Origin: JADJVL01 sp039812765
GTDB taxonomy: Bacteria > Acidobacteriota > Holophagae > Holophagales > Holophagaceae
NCBI GenBank assembly: GCA_039812765.1
Contig: JBDIBF010000031.1
Coordinates: forward strand, 1-32,139
Reading direction: 5' to 3'
Length of the DNA: 32,139 nt
Shown here: positions 8,011 to 16,279 of the stretch, piece by piece
Layout: every line of letters starts with the position of its first letter
Position numbering within the stretch: the first letter of the stretch is position 1
Program-made: the position numbers and the translations under genes
Notes under the pieces: model-generated
Seen by the model: only the letters and a program-made list of their open reading frames with translations
The model's database searches: none
Told to the model about the DNA's origin: nothing

Positions 8011-8877
8011 ATGATCCTCGAACCCTCCCAGGTCCTCGCCCTCGCTGGCCTCACGCTCCTCGCGGGCACCGTCAACGGCGTCCTCGGCCACGGCTTCTCC
8101 ACCGTCAGCGTGCCGGTGGCCCTCCTGCTCCTGGCCAACCGCCTCCTCAACCCCGTGCTGGTGCTCCTGGAGGTGGTGCTCAACGCAGGGTCCTTCCTCG
8201 CCAACCTCCGGGCCTTCCCTGCGGTGGCGCCACGGGTCCTGCCCATGCTCTGGGGCCTCCTGCCGGGCATCGCCCTGGGCAGCGGGGTCCTCGCCCTCAC
8301 GCCGGCCGGACCCATGAAGCTGCTCACCTACCTGCTGCTCTTCCCCGTCGTGCTGCTCCAGGGCCTGGGCTTCAAGCACAGCCTGGAGACCGAACGGAGG
8401 GCCGCCCTGCCCTTCGGCCTGGCCACGGGCCTGCTCTACGCGACCACCACCATCAGCGGGCCCATCCTCTCCCTCTACTTCCACAACCAGGCCTACCCGA
8501 AGCATGAATACCGCGCCGCCATCAGCTTCCTGCGGGTGGTGGAGTCGGCCTTCACCGCCCTGGCCTACCTGGCCCTGGGCCTGGTCACCCGGGATTCGCT
8601 GGCCCTGGCCGCGCCCCTGCTGCCGGGCACCCTGGCGGGCCTGGCCCTGGGCGCCTTCCTGGCCACGCGGGTCTCCGAACAGGGCTTCCGGCGCTTCTGC
8701 GTCTGGTTCAACGTCCTCGCCGTGAGCTTCGGCCTCGCCCGCATCCTCGGCCCGAGCGCGCCGGACCCCCTGCGCGGCCACCTGCCCTGGGCCCTGCCCC
8801 TGGCCGCCGGCGTGGCCGTGCTGACCCGCGGCTTCGGCCTCCTGCGCCGGCCCGCCGCCCTCCCTGAATCCGTTTGA
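8011..8877 (+). CDS. TauE/SafE-family permease (sulfite/sulfur-anion transporter)
   Basis: This integral membrane protein of 288 residues has about seven to eight hydrophobic segments and the TauE/SafE (DUF81) character: an N-terminal GTVNGVLGHGFSTVSVPVAL half and a second repeat starting GLATGLLYATTTISGPILSLYF. Family members export or import sulfite, sulfoacetate and related anions. Its place between cysI and cysH suggests sulfite overflow export or sulfate/sulfite uptake; direction cannot be read from sequence. Two starts are possible: ATG 8005 (ATGA overlap with cysI) or ATG 8011. GAGGGGG at 7997-8003 is correctly spaced only for 8011, which I chose. Confidence 0.83.
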   Translation: MILEPSQVLALAGLTLLAGTVNGVLGHGFSTVSVPVALLLLANRLLNPVLVLLEVVLNAGSFLANLRAFPAVAPRVLPMLWGLLPGIALGSGVLALTPAGPMKLLTYLLLFPVVLLQGLGFKHSLETERRAALPFGLATGLLYATTTISGPILSLYFHNQAYPKHEYRAAISFLRVVESAFTALAYLALGLVTRDSLALAAPLLPGTLAGLALGAFLATRVSEQGFRRFCVWFNVLAVSFGLARILGPSAPDPLRGHLPWALPLAAGVAVLTRGFGLLRRPAALPESV

Positions 8878-8892
8878 TTGGTTGGAGATGCC

Positions 8893-9645
8893 ATGCCCAC
8901 CTTCGAGATCCAGGCCTTCACCCCCGCCCGGGTGGCCGCCCTCAACGCCGAATACCGGGGCGCCTCGGCGGAGGCCGTCCTCACCTGGGCGGTGAACGCC
9001 TTCCCCGTCGAGCGGCTGGCCTTCGCCTGCAGCTTCGGGCTGGAGGACGTGGTCCTGGTGGAGATGCTTTCGAGGCTGCCCAGGGTGCCGCGGGTCTTCT
9101 TCCTGGACACCGGCCGCCTGCCCCAGGAGACCTACGACGTGCTGGACCAGGTGCGCCGGCACTACGGCCTTCCCGTGGAGGTCTACTGCCCGCGGGCGGA
9201 GGCGGTGGAGGCCCTGGTGCGCCGGGACGGCCCCAACGGCTTCTACGAGAGCCTGGAGCAGCGGAAGGCCTGCTGCGCCGCGCGGAAGGTGGAGCCCCTC
9301 GCCCGCGCCCTGCGTGGTGCTGACGCCTGGATCACCGGCCTGCGCCGGGAGCAGTCCCCCACCCGCGCGGACCTGCAGCCCTTCGAATGGGACGGCGAGC
9401 ACGGCGGCCTGCTGAAGATCCAGCCCCTCCTGGACTGGGACTTCGAGCGGACCCGGGCCTACGCGCGGCATCACGGGGTCCCCGCCCACGCCCTCCACGA
9501 CCAGGGTTATCCCAGCATCGGCTGCGCCCCCTGCACGCGCCCTGTCCAGCCCGGCGAGGACCTCCGCGCCGGCCGCTGGTGGTGGGAGGCGCCGGAGCAC
9601 AAGGAGTGCGGGCTGCACGCGCGACGCGGGGTGCCAGCGCTCTAA
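8893..9645 (+). CDS. cysH: APS (adenylyl-sulfate) reductase, 4Fe-4S type
   Basis: This 250-residue reductase converts activated sulfate to sulfite using thioredoxin or glutathione electrons. The PP-loop-like FACSFGLEDVVLVEML (near 44-59) and FFLDTGRLPQETYD (near 71-84) are diagnostic. Cysteines Cys127-Cys128 (CCAARK) and Cys214/Cys217 (CAPC) are the four cluster ligands of the APS-reducing subgroup. The catalytic Cys239 lies in ECGLH. Enteric PAPS reductases lack the CC and CxxC pairs. GGAG at 8884-8887 supports ATG 8893 over the upstream TTG. No APS kinase is visible nearby, which agrees with direct APS use. Confidence 0.92.
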   Translation: MPTFEIQAFTPARVAALNAEYRGASAEAVLTWAVNAFPVERLAFACSFGLEDVVLVEMLSRLPRVPRVFFLDTGRLPQETYDVLDQVRRHYGLPVEVYCPRAEAVEALVRRDGPNGFYESLEQRKACCAARKVEPLARALRGADAWITGLRREQSPTRADLQPFEWDGEHGGLLKIQPLLDWDFERTRAYARHHGVPAHALHDQGYPSIGCAPCTRPVQPGEDLRAGRWWWEAPEHKECGLHARRGVPAL

Positions 9646-9701
9646 TCCCTGATCCATCGCCCGGTCGCACACGCGGATCTCAACCCCTCCCACGGAAACC
9701 C

Positions 9702-10655
9702 ATGACCCTCCTGACGAACACACCGCCACCGCCAAGAACCCTTGACCCCGGACCCGGAACCACCCTCTCCCACCTCGACTGGCTGGAGGCGGAAGCCATC
9801 CACATCCTCCGCGAGGTCGCGGGCCAGTGCGCCAATCCCGCCCTGCTCTTCTCCGGCGGCAAGGACTCCCTCGTGCTGCTGCGCCTGGCGGAGAAGGCCT
9901 TCCGGCCCGGGCCCTTCCCCTTTCCGCTCCTCCACATCGACACGGGCCACAACTACCCGGAGGTGCTCGCGATCCGCGACCGGCGCGCGGCGGAGCTGGG
10001 CGAGCGCCTGATCGTGCGGTCGGTGGAGGACAGCATCGCCCGTGGCACGGTGGTGCTGCGCCATCCCGACGAAGCCCGCAACCCCCACCAGAGCGTCACG
10101 CTCCTCGAGGCGGTGGCCGAGTTCGGCTTCGATGCCCTCGTCGGCGGCGCCCGCCGGGACGAGGAGAAGGCCCGGGCCAAGGAGCGCGTCTTCTCCTTCC
10201 GGGACGCCTTCGGCCAGTGGGACCCGCGCAACCAGCGGCCCGAGCTGTGGGACCTCTACTGCGCGCGGGTCCACCCCGGCGAGCACATCCGCGCCTTCCC
10301 CTTGAGCAACTGGACCGAGCTGGACGTCTGGCAGTACATCGCCCGGGAGCGCCTCGAGCTGCCGTCCATCTACTACGCCCACGAACGCGAGGTGGTCCGC
10401 CGTGGCGGGGCCCTGGTGCCCGTCACGCCCCTCACGCCGCCCCGGCCCGGGGAGACGGTCGAGCGGCTCTCCGTGCGCTTCCGAACCGTGGGCGACATCC
10501 CCTGCACCGCCCCCGTGGCCAGCGCCGCCGCCACCGTGGAGGCCATCCTCCGCGAGACCGCCACGACGGAACTGACGGAGCGCGGCGCCACCCGCCTGGA
10601 CGACCGGGCCTCGGAGGCCGCCATGGAGCAGCGCAAGAAGGAGGGCTACTTCTGA
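9702..10655 (+). CDS. cysD: Sulfate adenylyltransferase small subunit
   Basis: CysD is the catalytic subunit of ATP sulfurylase and makes APS from ATP and sulfate together with the GTPase CysN. This 317-residue protein has the PP-loop FSGGKDSLVLL (Ser51-Ser56), HIDTGHNYPEVLAIRD near residue 83, GARRDEEKARAKERVFSFRD near 149-168, PLSNWTELDVWQYI near 205, and the C-terminal REKKEGYF-type ending (here QRKKEGYF). The start ATG 9702 has only a weak ribosome site (GGA). A 56-base spacer after cysH is the largest gap in the operon, so some independent initiation is possible. Its stop and the cysN start share one base (TGATG). Confidence 0.94.
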   Translation: MTLLTNTPPPPRTLDPGPGTTLSHLDWLEAEAIHILREVAGQCANPALLFSGGKDSLVLLRLAEKAFRPGPFPFPLLHIDTGHNYPEVLAIRDRRAAELGERLIVRSVEDSIARGTVVLRHPDEARNPHQSVTLLEAVAEFGFDALVGGARRDEEKARAKERVFSFRDAFGQWDPRNQRPELWDLYCARVHPGEHIRAFPLSNWTELDVWQYIARERLELPSIYYAHEREVVRRGGALVPVTPLTPPRPGETVERLSVRFRTVGDIPCTAPVASAAATVEAILRETATTELTERGATRLDDRASEAAMEQRKKEGYF

Positions 10656-11986
10656 TGAGCCTCGACACGACCCTGGAGCCCGCCTCCACCCCTCGCCGCG
10701 CCGACGACCGAAGCGGCCTGCGATCCACGGATCGCGGGGTCCTCCGCTTCCTGACCTGCGGCAGCGTGGACGACGGCAAGAGCACCCTCATCGGGCGCCT
10801 CCTCTATGACAGCCGCGCCATCCTCGCCGACGCTCTGCAGGCCCTGGAAACCACATCCCGTCGTCGGGGCCACGCGGGGCTCGACCTGAGCCTCCTCACC
10901 GACGGGCTGTCGGCCGAGCGGGAGCAGGGGATCACCATCGACGTGGCCTACCGCTACTTCGCCACCGCGACCCGGACCTTCATCATCGCCGACGCCCCGG
11001 GCCACGAGCAGTACACGCGCAACATGGTGACCGCCGCCTCCACCGCGGACCTCGCGCTGATCCTCGTGGACGCCACCCGCGGCGTGCGGCCCCAGACCCG
11101 GCGCCACGCGGCCCTCGCCCACCTGCTGGGCATCCGCCACCTCGTCTTCGCCGTGAACAAGCTGGACGCCGTGGGCTACGACCCGGCGGTCTTCCGGGCC
11201 CGCGTGGACGAACTGACGCAGGCCTGCTCCGGCCTCGGCATCATGGCGCCGCGCTTCGTGCCCTGCTCCGCCCTCGAGGGCGACATGGTGGTGCGCCGGG
11301 GGCATCGGCTTCGCTGGTACGAGGGCCCGACCCTGCTCGACGTCCTCGAGTCCGCCGAGGCGGACCGGGACGCGGCCACCCGGCCCTTCCGTTTTCCGGT
11401 CCAGGTCGTCGGCCGCCCGGTCCCCGGCCTCGCCCCGCGGCGCTACCTCGGGCGGATCGCCTCCGGCTCGGTGGCGCCGGGGGACGCCGTGGCCGTCCTG
11501 CCCGGCGGGCGCCGCGCCACGGTGTCCCGGATCCGGCTGCTGGAGGCCGACCTGCCGAGGGCGGTGGCCGGGCAGTCGGTCTCCCTGGAGCTCGCCGAGG
11601 AGCTGGATCTCGCCCGGGGGGACCAGGTGGCCAGCGCCGCGTCGCCCCCCCGCGCGACGCGGCGCGTGGAAGCGACCCTCTTCTGGCTGGCGGCCCGGCC
11701 CTGGGACCCGTCCCGACCGATGGTCCTGCGCCACACCACCCGCGAGGTGCGGGCCCGCATCCCTGGGATCGAAGGATCGCTGAACCTGGGTTCGGGCGTC
11801 CTGGCCCCCGCGCCGGGGCTCGAGATGAACGACATCGCGGTGGTCCGCCTGGAGCTCCAGCAGTCCATCTTCGCCGACCCCTACGCCCGGGACCGGTCCG
11901 GCGGCGCCTTCCTGCTCCGGGACGCGGCCACCCACCATCCCCTCGCCGCGGGCCTCGTCCGGGCCCTCGCGGAGGACGACGCATGA
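10655..11986 (+). CDS. cysN: Sulfate adenylyltransferase large subunit (GTPase)
   Basis: This is an EF-Tu-like GTPase of 443 residues that drives APS formation by CysD. G1 is GSVDDGKST (36-44), G2/switch region is REQGITIDVAYRYF near 90-103, G3 is DAPGHEQY near 112, and G4 is NKLD near 168. These are followed by two beta-barrel domains. The protein ends right after the barrels, so there is no fused CysC (APS kinase) domain. It is coupled to cysD by TGATG and to the next gene by ATGA. Confidence 0.94.
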   Translation: MSLDTTLEPASTPRRADDRSGLRSTDRGVLRFLTCGSVDDGKSTLIGRLLYDSRAILADALQALETTSRRRGHAGLDLSLLTDGLSAEREQGITIDVAYRYFATATRTFIIADAPGHEQYTRNMVTAASTADLALILVDATRGVRPQTRRHAALAHLLGIRHLVFAVNKLDAVGYDPAVFRARVDELTQACSGLGIMAPRFVPCSALEGDMVVRRGHRLRWYEGPTLLDVLESAEADRDAATRPFRFPVQVVGRPVPGLAPRRYLGRIASGSVAPGDAVAVLPGGRRATVSRIRLLEADLPRAVAGQSVSLELAEELDLARGDQVASAASPPRATRRVEATLFWLAARPWDPSRPMVLRHTTREVRARIPGIEGSLNLGSGVLAPAPGLEMNDIAVVRLELQQSIFADPYARDRSGGAFLLRDAATHHPLAAGLVRALAEDDA

Positions 11987-13317
11987 CCCCCACCGCGCAG
12001 GTCCATGCCTTCAACGCGGACGTGCTGGCAGAGGCGTCCGGCTGGCAGGCCGCCCTGGCCGCGCTGGCCGACGAACTCCCCGCGGCGGTGCTCGCGGTGG
12101 TGGACGCTCCGGCCCCGTGCCGGGCCGCCCTCGACCGGGCCCTGGAGGCCGCCGGCCGGGGAGAGACGGACCACGCCGGCGCGGAGGTCCGGGAGGCCCG
12201 GGATGTCCTGCGCGAGCTGACCGGCGAATTGGGCAGGGAGGAAGCCTGCCTCGAGGCCATGGTTCCCTCCCTCCGCCGGCTGGGAGACCTCGTGCAGGGA
12301 GCGGCCCTCGTCGGCCATGCCTCTCCCCGGACCCGGGAGGCGGCTCATGCGGCGCTGGGGCGGCTGTCTGCAGCCCTTTTCACCGCCGTCCTGGCCCGGC
12401 GCGGCCTAAGCGCCCGGGTCGAGCTCCCCGGGCCTGCGGCATCCCCTGGGACCGCGGCCGCCCCCGCGGCTCCGCCAGGTCCCGGGGTCGTCCAGGTCAT
12501 GCCCTGCGGACCGTGGACCGTCGAGGGCGGCCCATCCCCCGTTCCGGGTCCGGGGAGTCCGGAGGGGTGCGCGGTGGCGCAGGCGGCCGCGTGGGGCCTC
12601 CGGGAGGTCCGTCTCTGGACCCTGGACGAGGGGATCCTCAGCGCGGATCCGTCCCTGGTGCCGGGGGCGCGCCGCCTGCCGGTCCTGAGCTACGCGGAGG
12701 CCCTGGCCCTCTCGGGCTTCGGGGGGCGCGCCCTGCCCCCGGAGGTGCTGCTCCGCGCAGAGGCCGCCGGCCTCGACCTCCGGGTGGCGAACATCCTTCG
12801 GCCTGAAGCCTCCACGCGGCTGACCCGGAGCGTCCCTCTCCGGGAGCCCGGTTCAGTGGCCTGTGTCGCCTACAAGGAGGGCCTCCACCTCCTCCGGCTC
12901 CCGGCCTGCCGGGACCTTGATTCCCTGTCCAGGACCGACCAGGAGCTGCGGGAGGCGGGGGCGCACCGCTTCGGGGCGATCGTGGGGCCGGAGGGGACGC
13001 TGCTGGTGCTGAGGGCGGCCACCGAGTCCGCCGTGCGTGCGCTGGCGGTTTCGGCGGACCGCGGCGCGGAGGTGCAGCCGGGCTGGGCCCTGGTGGCCCT
13101 GGTCGGGGAGGGCCTGCGCGCGGCGCCGGGCGGCGCGCTGAGGCTCCTGGCTCCGGTCGGACTGGAGCATGTCGGGGGCCTGCTCGCCGGGAGCTCCCCC
13201 ATCAGCGTCTCCTTCCTCATCCCCGAGGAGCGGCTGGGGGACGTCGTCCCTCGCTTGCACCGGATCCATCTGGAGGCCGCCGGGCGGCCCCTGGCCTTGG
13301 CGCCCCTCTCCCTCTGA
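11983..13317 (+). CDS. Degenerate aspartokinase-like protein with ACT-like C-terminus
   Basis: This 444-residue protein aligns by eye with aspartate kinases but with key losses. The expected N-terminal KFGG(T/S) nucleotide loop corresponds to VHAFNADVLA (residues 7-16), with no lysine and no glycine pair. The GRGGSD loop reads GPGSPEG near 187. Still recognisable are LWTLDEGILSADPSLVPGAR (211-230; canonical T-D-V-D-G-V is T-L-D-E-G-I), LSYAEALALSGFGGRALPPE, and VANILRPEAST. Two ACT-like units follow (about 305-375 and 376-444; WALVALVGEGL, GSSPISVSFLI, LHRIHLEA). The N-terminal 190 residues also contain an alanine-rich helical part. It is the last gene of the SAM-controlled operon, ATGA-coupled to cysN. 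I infer a non-catalytic, amino-acid-sensing role or a highly divergent kinase. Confidence 0.72.
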   Translation: MTPTAQVHAFNADVLAEASGWQAALAALADELPAAVLAVVDAPAPCRAALDRALEAAGRGETDHAGAEVREARDVLRELTGELGREEACLEAMVPSLRRLGDLVQGAALVGHASPRTREAAHAALGRLSAALFTAVLARRGLSARVELPGPAASPGTAAAPAAPPGPGVVQVMPCGPWTVEGGPSPVPGPGSPEGCAVAQAAAWGLREVRLWTLDEGILSADPSLVPGARRLPVLSYAEALALSGFGGRALPPEVLLRAEAAGLDLRVANILRPEASTRLTRSVPLREPGSVACVAYKEGLHLLRLPACRDLDSLSRTDQELREAGAHRFGAIVGPEGTLLVLRAATESAVRALAVSADRGAEVQPGWALVALVGEGLRAAPGGALRLLAPVGLEHVGGLLAGSSPISVSFLIPEERLGDVVPRLHRIHLEAAGRPLALAPLSL

Positions 13318-13344
13318 ACCGAAGGCGGTGTTGGGGCGGCGACT

Positions 13345-13548
13345 TCAGTGCTGCTTCATCAGCCAAGCGGCGAGGCGCTGGTGGAAGGCCTCCGGATGGG
13401 ACAGGTCCGTCCGGGTCAGGCGGGGCGGAAGGTCTGTGTCGTCGTCCAGGAAGGCGCCCCGCAGGAAGATGGGCGTACGCTCCACAAGCCTCACATCTCC
13501 CGTCGCTGCAAGAATTTCATTACGACGCTCGACGCCGTTCCAGCTCAT
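13345..13548 (-). CDS. Small orphan protein, 67 aa
   Basis: No family is recognised. GGGAGG with five-base spacing precedes ATG 13548, a strong ribosome site that makes expression likely. The protein is soluble-looking: an N-terminal MSWNGVERRNEIL, a middle acidic cluster FLDDDTDLPP, and a C-terminal amphipathic helix with FHQRLAAWLMKQ. It lies convergent with the sulfur operon (27 bases between stops) and divergent from the uracil-DNA-glycosylase-like gene. Local base composition is slightly less GC-rich than neighbours (AAGAATTTCATTACG near 13509). The function is unknown; a small regulator or antitoxin-like protein is possible but unsupported. Confidence 0.6.
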   Translation of the reverse strand: MSWNGVERRNEILAATGDVRLVERTPIFLRGAFLDDDTDLPPRLTRTDLSHPEAFHQRLAAWLMKQH

Positions 13549-13608
13549 GGTCGCCTCCCTCGGGTGCCAGGGTGATGGGAAAACATAGGCCGCCTAGACT
13601 GGAATGCC

Positions 13609-14232
13609 ATGGGTCGGATCCTCCAGTCCTTCGTTCCCGCTTTTTTCCCAAACCCTGGGCCTGTCTCCGCCTTCCTGGTCGGGGAGGCCCCCGGCCCCCG
13701 GGGCGCAGACCGCTCCGGCATTCCGTTCTGGGGGGACCGGGCGGGGCTGCCCGTCTACCTCGCCCTGGAGGAGGCGGGCTTGGCCAGGGTCCCCCCCGCA
13801 GCCTACGAGGCCTGGGACGGCCAGCGCTTCCGCGACCTGGGGCTCCGGCCCGCCCTGACGGGGGTGGTGCTGGGGAACGCCCTGGCGGTCTGCCCGACCT
13901 CGGACGGAGAACGGTTCAGGGCTCCGACCAACGCGGAACTGACGCATCCCGCCAACCTCGAGCGGCTGGGGGGGGAGATCCGCCGGGCCCGGGGCGAGGC
14001 CCCGGCCGGACTCACCCTCTTCGCGCTGGGCCGTCGGGCAGCCTGGGTCCTGGGGCAGTTCGAGCACGGGTGCCCGGTGGAGGTGCTCCCCCATCCCTCG
14101 GCCCAAGGGCTGCTCCAGGCCGCCCCTGCACGTGGCCTGGGCCTGCGCCTGGCGGATCTGCAGGCCGCCTGGCAGGCCGACCTGTGCCGTCGGCTCCTTC
14201 AGCTCAGGGCGGAGACCCAGAGGGTGCGGTAG
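13609..14232 (+). CDS. Uracil-DNA-glycosylase-superfamily protein
   Basis: This 207-residue protein has the UDG-superfamily fold signatures: VGEAPGPRGADRSGIPFWGD (residues 24-43, motif A-like), NALAVCPTSDGERFRAPT (near 88-105), LGRRAAWVLGQ (near 140) and the late HPSAQG (near 163) corresponding to the DNA-contacting His-Pro-Ser motif. Members excise uracil or related bases from DNA. Only three cysteines are present and they are not arranged like the Fe-S ligands of family 4/5 enzymes, so it is a cluster-free or divergent member. The 3' end overlaps the convergent TPR gene by 34 bases. TAGACT at 13595-13600 sits about where a -10 box would be for a leaderless transcript. Confidence 0.72.
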   Translation: MGRILQSFVPAFFPNPGPVSAFLVGEAPGPRGADRSGIPFWGDRAGLPVYLALEEAGLARVPPAAYEAWDGQRFRDLGLRPALTGVVLGNALAVCPTSDGERFRAPTNAELTHPANLERLGGEIRRARGEAPAGLTLFALGRRAAWVLGQFEHGCPVEVLPHPSAQGLLQAAPARGLGLRLADLQAAWQADLCRRLLQLRAETQRVR

Positions 14233-16265
14233 GCGTGCTCCAGGGCCCGGGCGAGCCCCTTCCCGTCCAGGAGCGGGGAGGCCTGCAGCCTGTCGCGGAG
14301 GCCCGCGCGCAGGGTCGCCAGGGCCGCCGCGTCCGACGCGAAGACCACGCCCTGGGCGGCCATGGCCCCCGGGCTGGAGGGCATCCAGGCTTCGAAGCCC
14401 AGGGGGGCGAGGACGGCGAGCCCGGTACGGAAGGCCTGGCCGCGGGACTCGACGCCCAGGACGGGGAGGCCCATCCACAGGGCCTCGAGGAGGGATCCGG
14501 CGGAAGGGTGCGGGAAGGCCGCGAGGGCCACGTCCACCCGGGTGTAGGCCGCGAGGTGCTCGGCGAGGGAGGTCGGCGGCCGGCGGAAGCCCAACCGGTC
14601 CAGGTCCAGGCCGGCCTGCTCCAGCCTCGCCAGCCACTGGGAACGCGTGCGCGGGTCCTCCGGAAGGGTCGGCAGGCTGAGCCGCGCCCCGCCCACCTTC
14701 GCGAGCAGGAGGGACCAGGCCTCCAGGACCCCGTCATGGAGGCGGTCCAGAGGTCCGAAGTACCCGAAGGTGAGGTAGCGGTTGGCAAGGGCGGGCAGGG
14801 GCCCCGGCTCGGGCGCTTCCGCGAAGGGCCGATAGGCCAGGGCCGGCCGGTCGAGGCGGAGGAGGGATTCCGGTCCGTGGGATTCCGCGCCCAGTGGATC
14901 CGCGGCGGCGTCGGTGAGGCGGTGGGTGAGCGCGGTGAGCCCCCGGGTGCAGCCGTACCCGGGCCCCGCCACCTGCACCGGGGCCGGGCAGAGGGCCAGC
15001 GCACCCGCCCGGCCGCCGGGAGCGTGGCCCGCCAGGTCCACCAGGACGTCGATGCGGTCCTCGCGGATGGCCGCCGCGGTCTCGGTGTTGCCCAGGCCGG
15101 CGAGGTTCCGGAAGGTGCAGCGGGTGGCGAGGTCCGCCGCGAGGGCGTCCTCCGTGGAGGCCTCGCCGTAGCCGAACACTTCCACCGCGCCGGGGTCGTG
15201 GGACTCCAGCAGGGCGGCGAGGATCCGGCTGCCGGGGGTGGACCCGAAGTCGCCCGAGAGGTAGCCGACGCGCAGGCGGCGCCCGGGGTCCCGGTCCTGG
15301 GGCCGGACCGGGTCCGAATGGCCCACGGCGCTCGCGCCCGCGAGTCGGCCCCACCGCGCGTGGGCCTCGGCGAGGCTGGCTTCGCTCTGGCGGGGGTCGA
15401 AGCGCAGGAGGCTGAGCAGGCGGTGGTGCAGCCCCGGGTTGTCGAGGTCGAGGTTCGCGGCGGAGGCCCAGGCGTCCACCGCCTCCTCCACGCGGCCCAA
15501 GGCCTGCAACGCGTGGGCCATGAGGGCGAAGGCACGGGGGTGCTCCGGCTGGCTGTAGAGGACCCGCTCGGCGGCGTCGAAGGCCTCCGCCGGGGCCCCC
15601 GCGGTGAGCATGAGCCGGCCCAGCCCGAGCTGGGCTTCGGCGGCCTGGGGCGCGAGACGCAGGGCCCTGCGGTAGGCGGCCTCGGCTTCGGGAAGGCGCC
15701 CCTGGGCCGCCTGCAGACTTCCCAGGGCGATCCAGGCCTCCGGGTCGGAGCCGGCCTGTTCCGAGAGGAGCTGGATCGCCGCCGCGGCGCGGCCCTCGCC
15801 GGCCAGGAGGCCCGCCAGGTCCAGGGCCGCGCGTCCGTTCCCCGGCGCGAGTTCCAAGGACTTCTCGAGGTGGGGGCGGGCCTCCTCGGTCCGGCCCAGG
15901 AGACGGAGGGCCTTCCCCAGGTTCGCGTGGACGTCCGCGGCGTCGGGCTCGAGGTCCAGGGCCTTGCGCCACACCTCGGCGGCGCTCCGCAGGTCGCCCT
16001 GGGCCGCCTTGATGGTGGCCAGGTTGTTCCAGGCGCCGGCCCCCGCCGGGTCCAGCTCGGTGGCCTTGAGGGCGTGGGTCTCGGCGGTGTCGAAGACGCC
16101 CTTCTCCAGGCAGAGGATGGCCAGGTGGCCGTGCACGTCCGCCCGGCCGGGCTCCAGGTCCAGGACCTTGAGGTAGGCGGCCTCCGCCTCGGCGGTCCGG
16201 CCGGCGCGGTGCAGGCGCAGGGCTTCCTCGTGGAGCTCGGTGGGGGTCATGGATTCTGAAGCCAT
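14199..16265 (-). CDS. TPR protein with GT41/OGT-like C-terminal domain
   Basis: This protein has 688 residues. Residues about 6-320 are around nine tetratricopeptide repeats with the usual LG/A/P pattern (for example WNNLATIKAAQGDLRSAAEV). The rest resembles O-linked GlcNAc transferase/SPINDLY (GT41): LRVGYLSGDF (near 331-340), DVLVDLAGHAPGGR, APVQVAGPGYG, and ALWMGLPVLG. The conserved His after SxDF is absent (SGDFGSTPG), and the catalytic-site lysine region reads FGPLDRLHDGV (near 503) with no lysine, so transferase activity is doubtful. AGGAGG four bases before ATG 16265 fixes the start. It may act as a protein-binding scaffold or a divergent glycosyltransferase. The 3' end overlaps the convergent UDG-like gene. 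Confidence 0.83.
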   Translation of the reverse strand: MASESMTPTELHEEALRLHRAGRTAEAEAAYLKVLDLEPGRADVHGHLAILCLEKGVFDTAETHALKATELDPAGAGAWNNLATIKAAQGDLRSAAEVWRKALDLEPDAADVHANLGKALRLLGRTEEARPHLEKSLELAPGNGRAALDLAGLLAGEGRAAAAIQLLSEQAGSDPEAWIALGSLQAAQGRLPEAEAAYRRALRLAPQAAEAQLGLGRLMLTAGAPAEAFDAAERVLYSQPEHPRAFALMAHALQALGRVEEAVDAWASAANLDLDNPGLHHRLLSLLRFDPRQSEASLAEAHARWGRLAGASAVGHSDPVRPQDRDPGRRLRVGYLSGDFGSTPGSRILAALLESHDPGAVEVFGYGEASTEDALAADLATRCTFRNLAGLGNTETAAAIREDRIDVLVDLAGHAPGGRAGALALCPAPVQVAGPGYGCTRGLTALTHRLTDAAADPLGAESHGPESLLRLDRPALAYRPFAEAPEPGPLPALANRYLTFGYFGPLDRLHDGVLEAWSLLLAKVGGARLSLPTLPEDPRTRSQWLARLEQAGLDLDRLGFRRPPTSLAEHLAAYTRVDVALAAFPHPSAGSLLEALWMGLPVLGVESRGQAFRTGLAVLAPLGFEAWMPSSPGAMAAQGVVFASDAAALATLRAGLRDRLQASPLLDGKGLARALEHAYRTLWVSALS

Positions 16266-16279
16266 CGCGCCTCCTGTCC

